From NCBI RefSeq assembly GCF_036850765.1, contig NC_089491.1, forward strand, positions 182,941,520 to 183,005,519: a DNA stretch of 64,000 bases. The letters run 5' to 3'. The notes under the pieces were generated by a model, which saw only the letters and a program-made list of their open reading frames with translations, did not search any database and had not been told where the DNA came from. Positions 51,881-64,000 of this stretch are shown one piece after another; positions within the stretch are counted from its first letter, which is position 1, and the number at the start of each line of letters is the position of its first letter. This stretch comes from Saccopteryx bilineata. Taxonomy: Eukaryota; Chordata; Mammalia; Chiroptera; Emballonuridae. Position numbers and translations under genes: made by a program.

Positions 51881-54558
51881 ATGTTTTTTAGGCTTAATCA
51901 CTTTACAATAAATAAGATAAAAATCAGATAACAAACAAGGAAGTTACCATTTTATTGGAGCACTACGCACACAACACAAGATTTACAAACCAAGACTATG
52001 GTTAGAAACCATGGTTTGGTAACAAAAATGGTCAAGTGTACCTGGAATTTCCTCTCAACTTCCTACAGCAGCAACACTCCGTTTGGATTCACTAGAACAG
52101 CACCAACAGGGAATGACAGCATTTCATACTCTGTGCTTTTTCAATTCCCCTGAGATGGACAGCTTTACTACTACATCCACTCCTTACAGTCTGAAATTGA
52201 CCTATGGTCAAACAGCAGAAGAAAAAGGAAAGAGGAAAAATTTGGGTAGGGTCTTTCCCACAGGTCTCTCCCCAAAGCTTCCCACAAACAGTTACCTCTC
52301 TCTCAACTTTTTTTCCTCACTGCACATTATCATCTCGGGTGGCTAACCTGTTACCTCATTAGAAGGGTTCTAGCAGAGCTAAGTAGACATTTGTTAAGGT
52401 TGTGAAAAGTCAGAAGTGTTGATTAATACTCAAGTATCTTTCTGTGTCTGATGTGAAGGAAAGTTTTCCAGTATCACGGTCAGCTGCCTTACTGCTAAGA
52501 GATTCTTTGTTCCTATTTCTCTTGTTTCTATTTCTCTTGCCCACTACTGATATGGAGACATTTTCTGCATCAGGCAGGTCCCCCCACCCCCTTCACCCTC
52601 CCACCACACCAGAATTTGATATAATCATCCTTAGGTCCACTGGGAAAGTAAAAAAAACAGGTCCATGGTGTCAGCATTCACTCTCCTTCACTTTCTGCAA
52701 AGCCTGGTATATACTACTGGAAATACAAACTTCCAAAACACATAGCCAAAGTAACCAGACTGTGTTATGCTAATGAAAAATAAATAGTTCTGGAGAGTCA
52801 GATGAATAGTTGTCGAGGAAAAAATATGGGTCTCATCATGCATAACTCCTTCTAAAATGACTCAGTGATGGAGTCCAAGGGGCCTACCGCTTGATGAGAG
52901 CACAGGCTCTGCAGGCTGTTTTCACTTTGCAGCTAAAGTTAACGTCCCAGATGAGAAACCATTCTGATATCTACGTAATGACAACTAATATTCGACAGTT
53001 TTCTCTCAGTGTGACATGAAGCTGGAAAATGTTACCGTGGACTGTTTACTCTTACAGGAAAGTGTTTCTACATATTTCTCATCCACAGACAAGCAATCAG
53101 GTACAATTTGGCCAGAACACTTTATCGTTGCTGTTTATTGTAAAAAAAATAATCTGTTTTTTAACTTGTTTTGCATCATACTTAGTGGAGCATAAGAAGC
53201 ATTGCATTTTAAAGGCATCTAATAGCAAAGAATATGTTTTTATGAGACAAATTATAGCCTAATTCAAATTTCATTTTCTAGTTTTGATTTTTTTAACTCT
53301 GTTTCATTCTAATTACAATGCAAACTAGCTCTTTCACTTAAATAAAAAATTCTAATAAATAATATTGACCACCTCAAGAACCCAAGATAAATAAGTCGTC
53401 CAACCAAGACTCTAAATTAACTGGTAAGACACCTCAACATGGCAAATAGTCAACTCTGCTTCATTTTTTTATATAATGCATATTTCACTGAATGCAGGAA
53501 CCCATTCAATGAGAACCACTACTAATTTATATTCCAAGAGGAAAAATATCTACTAACAATGTCATAATGGAGAAGCTCCTATCATCCTTTTTTGATAAAC
53601 ATAAGCTCTAACCATGAAGAAGATTAATTAAATTTAGTCTATTGCCTTTCTCTAACCCTCTTGACCTCTGATAAATCACTAGTGGAATGGGAAGGTGGCT
53701 TAGGTAGTCCATCTGTGTGCGTTGTCACTGTTCACTTGTTTCAAGAAGGTTTACCTGAGTAGATGGATGTAACCATTCAAAGAAGGCACACAGAGAAAGG
53801 AACATGAAAGCCCCTGAGCAGGCTTCCCCACCATTTGCACCAAGGTAAACCCATGTTATGTTTTCTCCTTTCTTACTAACATAAATTCCAGTCTCTTGGC
53901 AAAGCTGGAAACATCCCTTGTCACTACAGCAGGTTGGTCCGCTTACTGGTCTGATTTGTTCTTTCTTCTAGCCCACGCTGGACTTGACCTTTCATATTGC
54001 ACATGTCCTCCTTTGTCTCACAAACACATCCAGCTCCTCTCTCCTCTGGCAGACAGTACTCATGCTTCCAACTTGGTTTTTGTTGCAGAGCCTGGGAGAT
54101 AGTTCATGTTTTGAATTTGGAGAATAATGCTGTTATTCAGTTCATTCTCTGCATCTCCTATTTTTAATCACTTTCTATTTCAGAAAGTATTCAAAATCAT
54201 GATAGATCTTTTGGGGATTTCAAGCTTATATAAAATGCCTCCAACATAGGAAAGCATTTAGAATTATAAATTTTCATTTGAACGCTTGACCATGCTGGCA
54301 GCACTTACGTGGCAATATCAAACAGCATGAGATAAATCAGAACACAGTTTAAAATTATAGTCCTAATTTATCTAATTTCATAATAATTTTAGGGTCTTTC
54401 CTCTAAAAACCAATTGCTCAAAACTTACATTTTTTTCCCAAGGAATTCTCTCTTTGAATAATAACTCCCATGGTTCACAGAATGACATTTATAAAGGCAC
54501 GATTTCTATAATAATTATTTTTAATTCTTAAATTTAACTAAGCAACATAAGTCATTAT
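51881..54558. other. No gene recognised
   Basis: About 2.7 kb without a repeat that I can name. Frames at 52083-52346, 52444-52773 and 53896-54102 are open for 68-109 codons but show no domain, and I see no coding signature. Confidence 0.45.
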
Positions 54559-54559
54559 T

Positions 54560-54648
54560 TAATTTTTTATTTTTATTGAATTTATTGAATTGACATTGGT
54601 TAATAAAATTACATAGGTTTCAAGTGTATAAGCCAAACCATTGAAATG
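54560..54648 (-). repeat. Old L1 3' tail, minus strand
   Basis: TTTTTATTGAATTTATTGAA, then TGACATTGGTTAATAAAAT and AGGTTTCAAGTGTATA: a reverse-complement L1 end of a different, older subfamily. Confidence 0.65.
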
Positions 54649-54678
54649 AAAGCAGACTAATTTGAAATAGTAAATGAG

Positions 54679-55022
54679 GCCCTGGCCAGCGGACTCAGTG
54701 GGAGTACATTGGCCCCCACATCTGGATGTCAAGGGTTCAACTCCTGGTCAGGGCACACAGGAGAAGCAACCATCTGCTTCTTCACCCCTCCCCCTCCCCC
54801 TCCCCCTTCTCCCTCTCTCTCTCTTCCCCTCCTACAGCCGGAGCTCGATTGATTCCAGCACATAGGCTCTGGGCACTAAGGATGGCAACTGAAAATAGCT
54901 CGGTTGCAAGCATGGCCCTACATGGGCAGAGCATCGGCCCCAGACAGAGGTTGCTGGGTGGATCCCAGTCGGGTCCTATGCGAGAGTCTATCTATCTCCC
55001 CTTTTCTCGCTTAAAAAAAAAA
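54679..55022 (+). repeat. Bat SINE (CCCTGGCC type), plus strand, diverged
   Basis: Head GCCCTGGCCAGCGGACTCAG, GGTTCAACTCC box, CATCTGCTTCTTCACCCC, CAGAGCATCGGCCCC, then a poly-A. Confidence 0.9.
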
Positions 55023-55024
55023 GG

Positions 55025-56800
55025 GAAGTGAAAATTTTCTAGGTTGGGCTAGGACTTACGTATAAGTTACTATTTTGAGTTAAATTTTGTGTAATTTCAA
55101 GATAAAGAATGAACATGTAGCACACGGCTTTTGGCATGGCCCTAGATACAGAATAGGAACTAAGAGGACAGCATTTACATTCTATCATATTAATAAAGTT
55201 GTTCATGGGGAAATGAGTAAGGAAGAAAAAATCTACTAGAGAAAAGTATCTTTAAGAGAAGTTATATAAATGTAAAGTTTCTAAGGAAATGAAATGTATT
55301 GCTATAAGCAAAATAAGAAAGTATTCATAGTTTTTTGTCATTGTTAATGATAAATAATATTTATAATTCTGTAGCATTTTTTATATAAGAATCACAGAGC
55401 AATCTAATGATTTCATTTCTTGCACAGAACATCAATGTTATCCTACTTTATAGAACTTACACCCCCCAAAAAAATAACCTCATGTGTGCTATTTTGCCAT
55501 ATGCCAGCCCTGGGTTGAAGTTTATTCTAACTCTTCTATGTTGCAGATACTATTCCCATTTTAGAGATAAATAAATTTAAGTACACAAGGGTTAATTAAT
55601 TTTCCCACTTGTGAAAGGTAAAAAATGGTAAAGCAGAGATTCTAATCCAGGTATACACCTGTAGAATTAGCAGGCTTAACTGCCATGTTTTAATGCTTTT
55701 CCATCAACAGTTTCTTTGATGAACTGTAACACTAGCTCAGGAGTTCTGCGGTCTTTAGTTCCTAACTCTTCTGCTGTAGAGGCAGACTCTGTTGTCAGAC
55801 TAGTTGGGTTCAAATCCCATGATGCTATGTTATAGATTGAGGAAAACAATGCCCCTTATGTTTTCATTTTTTAAAGAGAGAAAATTTCCAAAATATTTCT
55901 CTGCTAATCTAGCACTATATCAAGTTCTCAAGAAATGTGTACAAAGGCAAAATTAGGGGACATTTCAAAATGAATATGAAGCAATAAAATATCCCCTAAT
56001 TTTTGTGAGCAGTATATTTGTTTTCTATGGATTTAGTCTAGTCTTCTACTATGGCAAGCTGGGCAGGGCTCAAGGACCTAGTCAATCTACCAAGAGCTAG
56101 ACCAGGAAGGAGCAGGAAGACAGTTCTTCCCCTCCTTCACAGTGATTCACCCCTCTCCTTCCCTGTCTTTAACCTCTAAAAGATAGGTTAAATCTCAGTG
56201 TCTGCAAAAAGAGAAATTTAGTAGGCCTTGAAAAAGATTTCTTCTGCCAAAAGCTCAAAGCACAGACATTTACGATATAGTTTTCAGATGCCAGCTACTG
56301 AATGCTTACTACATGGCTAATTCTAGATCCATCTATGGCCAAACATGCCAACACAGAATTTTAAAAAGTATCACATGAGTCACTAGAAGCCACCTCAGCT
56401 TACAAATTAGTTTATACAATTTGTGTCAGCTCAGTTAATTTTCCTAAGTTTCCTCTAAACTATTGCTTTAATCATAATAGAAGGTTTTCAAAGTTTGTGA
56501 CAGCCAGCAGTTGCAGAGTCAACTGAAGAGTTACTGGCCACCTGTTGTGAGGTAAGAGCCAAGAATAAATGTGAGTAAAATCAACTCAGTTTATTAAGTA
56601 GGAAAAAGGACATCTGCCACATCAGCCAGTACAACCACCCCAAAGGACAAACTATGGACCAAACTACTTCCCAGTTCCTGGTTGCTTTCATTCAATGCTC
56701 TTCTACATCTAATACAGGAGTCTCTGCCATCTATTATTCACACTGTAATAACAATAATGTGCTCCCATAGCATAAATATTTTCTTTTAAAACGTGTATTT
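55025..56800. other. No gene; MIR pieces at about 55525-55660 (minus) and 55765-55850 (plus)
   Basis: TATTCCCATTTTAGAGATAA supports the first MIR, and GTCAGACTAGTTGGGTTCAA the second. The rest is unassigned. Confidence 0.5.
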
Positions 56801-56802
56801 GG

Positions 56803-57173
56803 CCTGACCAGGTGGTGGTGCAGTTGAGAGCATCGGCCTGGGATGCTGAGGACCCAAGTTTGAAAACCCAAAGTTGGTGGCTTGAGTGCAGACTCATCTG
56901 CTTGAGCAAAGGTTTACTAGCTTGAGCACAGGGTCATAGACATAACCCCATGGTCACTGGGCTTGAGTCCAAAGGTCATTGGCTTGAAGCCCAAGGTTGC
57001 TGGCTTGAGCCCAAGGTCTCTGGCTTGAGCAAGGGGTCACTGACTCAGTGGGAATCCCCTGGTCAAGGCACATATGAAAAAGCAATTAATGAACAACTAA
57101 AGTGCCACAACTACTAGTTGATGCTTCTCATCTCTCTCCCTGCCTGTTTGTCCCTGTTTGTACCTCTCTCTAG

Positions 57174-57210
<37 letters not shown>

Positions 57211-57232
57211 TCTCACTAAAAAAATAAAAATT
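56803..57232 (+). repeat. Bat SINE (CCTGACCAGG type), plus strand, expanded body
   Basis: Head GGCCTGACCAGGTGGTGGTG, box-like AGTTTGAAAACC. The GGCTTGAGCCCAAGGT-type module is repeated about four times (about 56930-57050), so this copy is longer than usual. A (CT)n run at about 57177-57203 precedes the A-rich tail. Confidence 0.9.
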
Positions 57233-57552
57233 AAGACTAAGTATTTAATGTGTAATAAATAAATATACATTAGAAATTTTATAGAAATGAATATTTAAAG
57301 ACCAAATAATATGTTATATATTGAAAATGAAAAATGTTGTCAATGTATTTAATTTTTAAACTAAAATTTAGGCAAAGAACATTTACCCTCCACTAATTGG
57401 TTTCAAACAATCCTTTTATATTTTTATGCCAAGTGAAATCAGACTAATTATATCAAACCATTCAGTTAGGCTTTCTAATCTACAGAGGAAACACCTGGTG
57501 GCAGCACTGTGTGGTCAGTGAGATGACAGGAAGAAAGAAAAATATCAACTCT

Positions 57553-57760
57553 GGCAGGGTGACTCAGTGGATTAAGCTTTGACTCACAAACAAGAGGTCA
57601 TGGGATCAACCCTGGTCAGGACACATATGAGAAGCAATCAATGAGTATGCAACTAAGTGGTACAACAAAATGAAACAGTGAGTTGATATTTCTTTCTCTC
57701 TCTCTCTCTATCTCTTTCTCTCTCTCTCTCTCCTCTAAAATTAATGGAAAAAATCTTTTA
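57553..57760 (+). repeat. tRNA-derived bat SINE, diverged, plus strand
   Basis: CTGGCAGGGTGACTCAGTGG, GGGATCAACCCTGGTCAGG, CAATCAATGAGTATGCAAC, then a (CT)n run (about 57690-57732) and AAAATTAATGG. Confidence 0.75.
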
Positions 57761-57839
57761 AAGCATTTAAAACTATCAAATTATGGAAAACAAAGCAAGT
57801 TTCTGATGTGCTAGACAAGTTCACCTGTATGACATGTTT

Positions 57840-57980
57840 GTAACACTAATATTATACTTGTTAAAGAGGTATTATCAGAGCCATTTTAAAGATAAAAATT
57901 ATATGTTTGAGAAGTTAGCAACTCATTTAAGGTCATACAGCTAATAATTAGCTGGTCTTCTGCTTGCAAAGTTTCCAATT
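57840..57980 (-). repeat. MIR fragment, minus strand
   Basis: GGTATTATCAGAGCCATTTT, GAGAAGTTAGCAACTCATTT, AAGGTCATACAGCTAATAAT. Confidence 0.7.
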
Positions 57981-58345
57981 CCAGTAAACTATGTTTTATA
58001 TAGTTTCTATGTCCCATATCTACAAACTTAAATTTATGAGAAAGTGCCTAAGTTATCAGACAATACAGCAAAGCAACCTGGATTAACAGGACAAATTATT
58101 CTTCCCCCTCACCCACCCCATCAAAAAAAAGAAGAAAGCCAAAACATCAAAATGTGGACTATAAAGGCAAGAGAAAGTGCAATCAATGCATACTTCTAAA
58201 TCACCTCATTAGTTAAGCATAGGTCCAGATTTCTCTTGAATAACAATGAATCCAGGTGAGGAAAGTTGACTCCAGCCCCCTCACGATTATGGCCACAGAG
58301 ATGAACCTACATAAGAGTCTCCCCTCCCTGCCTCTCTCTCTCACT

Positions 58346-58382
<37 letters not shown>

Positions 58383-59690
58383 ATGCAGTAATCTAGAAAA
58401 GTTTCTAGAGAATCAGCATAAACATAGCAGTAGCATCAGCATAGCATTTTCTGGAGAAAAAAGTGACAAAATAAACATCCTCAGAATTACCACAGGGCAC
58501 TATTTCAGCACTTCATTCACCTCCCATTGAGGTTTCATCTGACCCTTCATGTAAATAGAGAGTAATCACAACAATTCTTTCTTTTAGCAACATAAAGCTT
58601 CACAATTTAACATACAGGAAAATTCCTAATGTTTATTTCCACCCTTTTCTCATTTTCATTAGTTCACTGTTGAAAAGAGGAAGCTCAGAGAGGTTCAAAT
58701 TCTTAGGGACCCAAAGACTAAGGAGGAGTTGCAATTAAAGGAAAAAACGAGGTCTTGGGTATGAGTGTGTAAGTGGGTGACTGAGACTGGAAGATGAGAT
58801 CATGGAGAAGTAGACTCCCAGGAAATGAGCAGCCAGGGTATTGGAAGAGTCATCAGTGGGTTCATCTCAATGGAAAGTATGTAATTAAGATGGGGTTGTA
58901 CTGAAGAAAGTGAAAGAGCCATAAAAGGAAACGGTTAAGAAATGAGGAGAGAAGACCCAGGATTGGTAGGAAAAAGAAACAAGTAAGGATATTTTAAAGG
59001 AGCTTAAGAGAAGAGCAGGAGCATGGTCTGAAAGTGGCAGTCAGGAACCGCCAATTATTCAGAGGAAAATCTGAAACTATCGCAGATTTTACTAACAGTT
59101 CATAGGCTCTAGAAAGCATAAAGAAAGGGGTTTTAGGAGGCAGGGAAGGGTGATAGGAAACAGGATAGAGGATGTACAGACACCAAAATAACTAGAGTAT
59201 GGGACATGATGGGATGTGACCTGGGAGACAAAGTTCTTATTATGACTGTCTTAAGATTAAGAACAAAAGATTTGTCCCAATAGATTCAAAGCAGATGGTG
59301 AAGGTGAAGCTATGTGTGTTGCAGGTAGAAGGAATAGGGAGGTCTGGGCTTAGTCTCAGTGCACATCCAGTCCTCACTATGAACCTAGATATGAGGTACT
59401 ACTGTCATTCTCATTTTAATACTTTTCAAAAATAGAGTTGACTCTACTCTGTTCTTAAAGCTCCAGAACAAATGAACCATGGACTATCATTTCTCTGCTT
59501 TAGGAAGGAGAGATCTTCACCTACATAGAGAAAGATGCAGACTGGAGATCAAGGGGTGGCACCTGTGTAAAGGAGCCAAGACCTCTTAGCTGCCAAGGTC
59601 CTGAAGGCCAGATAAATCTATAAAAAATTATAAAGAATGTATATATACCTTGAGAACTTGGGAAATAAAAGTTTACTAGTTGTCTACACT
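57981..59690. other. No gene; (CA)n microsatellite at about 58346-58381
   Basis: About 17 CA units. A purine-leaning stretch at 58670-59340 has no recognisable identity. Confidence 0.55.
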
Positions 59691-59692
59691 AT

Positions 59693-60090
59693 AAATTTTT
59701 CTTTCTTTCTTTCTTTTTTTTAGTTCAATGAGAAAAGGGGAGGTAGAGAGACAGACTCCCACATGTACCCTGACCAGGATCACCAAGCAAGCCCACGAGG
59801 GGGTGATGCTCTGCCCATCTGGGGTATTGTTCTGTTGTTCAGCAACTGAGCTCTTCTTAGTGCCTGAGGCAGAGGCCATGGAGCCATCCTCAGTACCCGG
59901 AGCCAACTCACTCTAATTGAGCCATGACTGCAGGAGGAGAAGAGAAGGAATAGAGAGGGGGGCAGAGGGGTGGAGAAGCAGTTGGGTGTTTCTCCTGTGT
60001 ACCCTGACCAGGAATTAAACCCAGGACATCCACACACTGGGATGACACTGTGCCACTGAGCCAACTGGCCAGGACAAATTTCTCTCTTTC
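59693..60090 (-). repeat. Bat SINE (CCCTGGCC type), minus strand
   Basis: Poly-T/CTTT tail at the left, ACCCTGACCAGGATCACC, AGTGCCTGAGGCAGAGGCC, and the end GAGCCAACTGGCCAGGAC at 60075. The flanks AAATTTTTCTTTC and AAATTTCTCTCTTTC are a likely, slightly slipped target duplication. Confidence 0.9.
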
Positions 60091-62183
60091 ACAGAGATCT
60101 TCATGGTCCAACATAAATAATGTCACTTCTGATGATATAGATTTTTCAGCATTTGGAACATAATTCAAATATTTATGGTGGCTGACTTTATTATTCTTAT
60201 TTAGTTTTGAGTGCATTCTAATATTATCAGGATGAATTTTCCAGGCCAATTTAATTTTTTATTTGATTAAAAAAAAAGTAGCCAATATAGTATGAAGAAT
60301 ATTTTAAGGAAACAAAAAGTGAATTCTTCTTATCATTAGCAAAGATTTTAATTAGACCGTGTTTGCCTTCTATTGTCAGATTGAGAAATATGGTCCATAA
60401 TCTAAGTAACATTAAACTTAAAAAAAAAGTGAACTTAAGAAGCAGTTATTATGGCATAATACTAACCTGGAAATGCAAAGCAAGTGTTAATTCAAGAGAT
60501 CAGTGGTGAATGACCAATTACAAAAACCTCTGTTGGTAATTTTAACAAATAAAATGATGTTGAACACATGAAGCAGGAAGGAAAAAAACCATGCCCGAGA
60601 GAAGGTTCAGGCCAGAACTTCAGTGGTATGACACATCCCAATTTCATTCAACCCAAAATTTCACTGCTGAATCCAATAACACAAATTGACATGAATAGAA
60701 CATTAAGATTTAATCAAACTGTGCTAATATCTATGACAACAATACTGAAACTATTTTGCAAATTCAATATGTGTGAAAGAGTTATAAGGAATAAAAAGAA
60801 TTATGTTTATATTATCATTATATTTATAAATATAATAATAATTTCAGTATTATTTCTAATCTGACCAATATGGTATTTACAGTCTCAAGACTCCCTGACA
60901 CTGGCAATCATATTTTCCATTAACTAGTTTTTTTTAATTATTTAGGTTCCATAGTATTAATGGTTGTTTAAAAAAAATCTCTCATATAAGACTTTTAGAT
61001 GCATTAATAAATAAAATCTCACGGTCTCTTTTTTACAAGGCAAAAACAACAAGCCTGCTTGGAGCTTCTTATATTTATGAACATCAAGAGAGTTGTTAGA
61101 TTCTCTTGCTTTATATTAATCAGACAAACAGAAACAGAGTATAGTGTGTGGATGTTTCTATATTCCTCTATTTACCTAAAAATAAAATCAGAAAAGGAAG
61201 CAACATTCTCACCTGAGAATATCCTCTCCCTCACAATAATTCTGATTTCTTCATGTTTTTAAAATTATTTTTGATGTTATTATTTTATCTTCAAGGGTTT
61301 TAAAGAGTAAATAAAAATTTATGACCCAAACTTCTATCTCGACCTCTCCCCCAACTAAAAACCTTCCCTAAAGGAAATCATGTACACGGACCACCAGCCC
61401 CCAAAGCCATGTCAGACCAGCACCTGGAAAGTTTATCTATCTAGACTTTCCGTGGAGCAGGACTGAGCTCAGCTGTTACCCTTCCTTTTCAAAGGCTGAC
61501 ATTATGGTAGATTACATCACCCTTTGGCAGAAATATCACCCTTCCTGTGTGTCCTTATGAAACACTACCAGATGCCCACTCACATCGTGAGGTTTTTCAC
61601 GAAAACTCATATATTCTTGCATGTCTGGAAAATTAAAGGTCCATGAGCTAAGGAATTCCCAAAAGCCTAAGATCAGAAAATAGATAATGATGAAAAATGA
61701 CCCTCATTCACTGCAGATCACTGATAGAAAATATAGCAGACCCTAGGGAAAAGGTTTGCTTTGTATGATTCTGCACATTTTCCCTACATTTTGTCAGATA
61801 CCAAAGATCTCGTTCCCTAGTGTCAAAGGTTTCCATTAATGAATGAATGCCTCAAGAGAAGGACACAGACTCTAACAACACTGACGATTATCACCTAATT
61901 CTCAACCCATCCCTAACTGCTAGCCCTAAACCAAATATCTAGGAAAGAAGTTTCGATCAAATATTCTGTCAGAATACGAAGGTAATTCCTACAGGTGTTA
62001 TGATTTATGTCACCAATCTATGAATATAATATGAACCAAATGTTCATATTTAAGTTGAGTTTTGTGGTTGACATGCATTTTTCTACAGAATCAATGGTTT
62101 AAATTATGGTTAGTTTTTTCAGCTTGCCTGTCAAAATCTATTTGAACCACTATGTACCTAAACAAAGTACAAATAGTGCTATT
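60091..62183. other. No gene recognised
   Basis: About 2.1 kb, A/T-rich. The frame 60568-60864 (98 codons) has an I/V-rich end from an ATTAT-rich tract and no domain. No repeat head is seen. Confidence 0.5.
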
Positions 62184-62444
62184 TCAAATTTGTTTCACTC
62201 TTTTTTTAATCTTTTTGGATGTAAGTGATATGATGGGTTTAGGGAGAGACAGAAAATTTTTTTTAATTTTTATTTCTTGATTTTAGTGAGAGTTGAAAGG
62301 AGAAAGAGAGAGAGAGAGAAACAGGAACATCACTCTGTTCCTGTGTGTGCCCTGACAAGGGATCTAATCAGCAACCTCTTCACTTCAGTATGACACTCTA
62401 ATCAACTGAGGTATGCAGCCAGGCCTCAAATTTGTTTTACTCTT
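62184..62444 (-). repeat. VES-like bat SINE, minus strand, 19-bp target duplication
   Basis: TCAAATTTGTTTCACTCTT (62184-62202) and TCAAATTTGTTTTACTCTT (62426-62444) flank it. Inside: TTTTATTTCTTGATTTTAG, a (GA)n run (62304-62322), TCTGTTCCTGTGTGTGCCC and a tRNA-like end TAATCAACTGAGG. Confidence 0.85.
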
Positions 62445-63735
62445 AATTAGAACATTTTTTCTATGGAAAAATAAACTCAAAATTTATCTATTCATTCATT
62501 TATATGAAACAGAACAAAATAAAAAATGTCATATTTGTAAGTCAAAAACAGTTGAATATTGACAATTTATATGATTGAAACTGATACATTTATTAAAAAA
62601 ATTTACTTAATAGCATAAGATAGAAGAAATTTGGGAACAAATATGTGTGTATTTACAGATCATCACATCCAGTTAACACACAAATGTGTATTATAGGCAC
62701 ATGACATTATGAGCAACAATTTTATGCATATTAACTAAGGGCAGCTAAAACCAGAGCACACATTTTTAAATTATCAAGCAATGTAAGCAGCAGATGTCTT
62801 CACCTCTCTTTGAGCCCAACCCCCTATACCAACCCCTCAGCCTGAACAGGTGCAGGATGAAGGCAAGGCATCAGTTGGCAGAAAAACACATAAATGTGAG
62901 TCAAATGTTTCCTAGACTGGCCTACATCATGAAGGGCCAGAGTCAGCTCATTCACTATGAATTTATTCATATAAATGATCTATAATTCAAATTTTCTTAT
63001 TACTCTCTTTAGCTGTAATGTTCATTCAAATTAGTTTCAGGTAATAAATGGGTTAATCGATTTAATAAGGATATTCAGTCTGTTTCCTGTTTGAAGAATC
63101 TAGAGGATGAACACCTCTGCTTTGTGTAGACTGCTTACTTACACTAGCCATATTTGACTGAGTATATATTAGTGAGCCAAGCAGGATGCTGGATCACAAC
63201 AGGATCCCTTATTCTCAACTCCAAATTGCACTGTTAATCTTTAATTAAATTTTCCACAAGTTTTCCCATAGCCAATAGTATCTATATGTTATATTAATAT
63301 TATTATACTCTTATTTATTATAATGTCGGAAAATGGATTATAGAATCTCAGAATCCAATCCAGTTCCAATAGAATTTAAAATTTTTAATCATTATTCTGT
63401 ATATAAAAGTAATATTCATTCATTTTTTAAAAGTTTAACAATGCAAAAATAAAGTAGAAGTTGAAAGTTATCTATAATTGGCATGAAAGAGGTAGAATAA
63501 GGAGAGCAAGGGATGGTGACATGGTACTTGTATCAAAATGACATCTAAAAAGCCACAACCAAAATATCCTAGTTTGTCTATAACTAGTAAACAAAACCAC
63601 ATATGGTTAATACCAGATACTGGTTTAAATAAAAATTCCTTAGAGACTCAGAATAAGAAGTCACCTCCAGATGATATGTCAAAAAGTCATAGGTCTAATT
63701 CTTGGTAAATCATTGTCATTATTTTATCTGATGAC
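62445..63735. other. No gene recognised
   Basis: Unassigned A/T-rich DNA. Confidence 0.5.
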
Positions 63736-63737
63736 TC

Positions 63738-63990
63738 ATTCATTCAGGTGATATTCATTGAGACTACCAAGTGAAAAGCATCATTCTAGTCACAGGGGAT
63801 AAAACGATGCAAATGAGTGATTTTTTCAAACAATCTTTGTTGGTCAAGTGAACAGGACCTGCCCTTTTGAAAATATACTCTAATGGGGGGGGGGGTAAGA
63901 TATGGACAACCAATTAAAAAATAAACGATTAATTATAGTGTCACTGAGGCTGAAGGCACAGGACTGCATGTTGTTCCTGAAGCATAAGGC
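63738..63990 (-). repeat. L2 LINE remnant, minus strand, with a G11 run
   Basis: TCATTCATTCAGGTGATATT, CACAGGGGATAAAACGATGC and TATACTCTAATGGG are the reverse L2 end. A run of 11 G at 63885-63895 replaces the GGGGG segment. Confidence 0.7.
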
Positions 63991-64000
63991 TATCTAACCT

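Noticed and set aside
52444..52773. 109-codon plus-strand frame, Leu/Phe-rich start resembling a signal peptide
   Set aside because: No stop-free extension, splice context or recognisable domain; the hydrophobic run comes from a CTATTTCTCTTG repeat.

Overview
The window is a gene-poor mammalian nuclear segment, almost certainly from a bat. The evidence is several tRNA-derived SINE families whose heads read like 'CCCTGGCCAGTTGGCTCAG' or 'CCTGACCAGGCAGTGGCGC'. These are typical of bat genomes; I would favour a rhinolophoid or emballonurid lineage but cannot settle it. Old MIR, L2 and L1M remnants common to placental mammals are also present. I found no functional host protein-coding gene, tRNA or rRNA. 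The stretch is intergenic or deep intronic.

Layout. Bases 1-2579 hold the 3' part of a decayed gammaretrovirus-like provirus: integrase, a collapsed surface-envelope region, transmembrane envelope, polypurine tract and 3' LTR. Bases 4459-5192 are a 5'-truncated L1 on the minus strand. A degraded PIN4 (parvulin) processed pseudogene lies near 6.0-6.4 kb on the minus strand. A 24-bp minisatellite at 8.2-8.5 kb sits beside one copy of an old local duplication. Bases 10893-18739 are a full-length L1 with a CpG-rich promoter, an intact ORF1 and an ORF2 broken by four frameshifts and one stop, flanked by a 10-bp target duplication. An orphan 5' end of an older relative begins at about 19.37 kb.

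From 22 to 64 kb the DNA is a layered set of repeats. The base layer is old L2 and MIR. Into it went two hAT-like MITEs with 8-bp duplications (28.7 and 46.5 kb), a MER-like MITE (49.1 kb) and a TA-flanked pogo/mariner-like element (29.2 kb). Two solo LTRs of one unnamed family, each with a 5-bp duplication, lie at 32.6-33.3 and 37.9-38.5 kb, and a further LTR candidate at 40.1 kb. About a dozen bat SINEs in both orientations complete the picture, many with readable target duplications. Simple repeats include (GGGA)n, (CA)n, (CT)n and (TTG)n.

The genes here do not cooperate as a system. The functional logic is that of mobile elements: the L1 enzymes are the likely source of the poly-A tails and target duplications on the SINEs and on the PIN4 copy. 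The most notable sequence signals are the CRE-plus-YY1 arrangement at the very start of the L1, a small ORF bridging L1 ORF1 and ORF2, the TGG-to-TAG bias in the provirus, two abutting hairpins at 44.0 kb, and several nested insertions whose order can be read directly.
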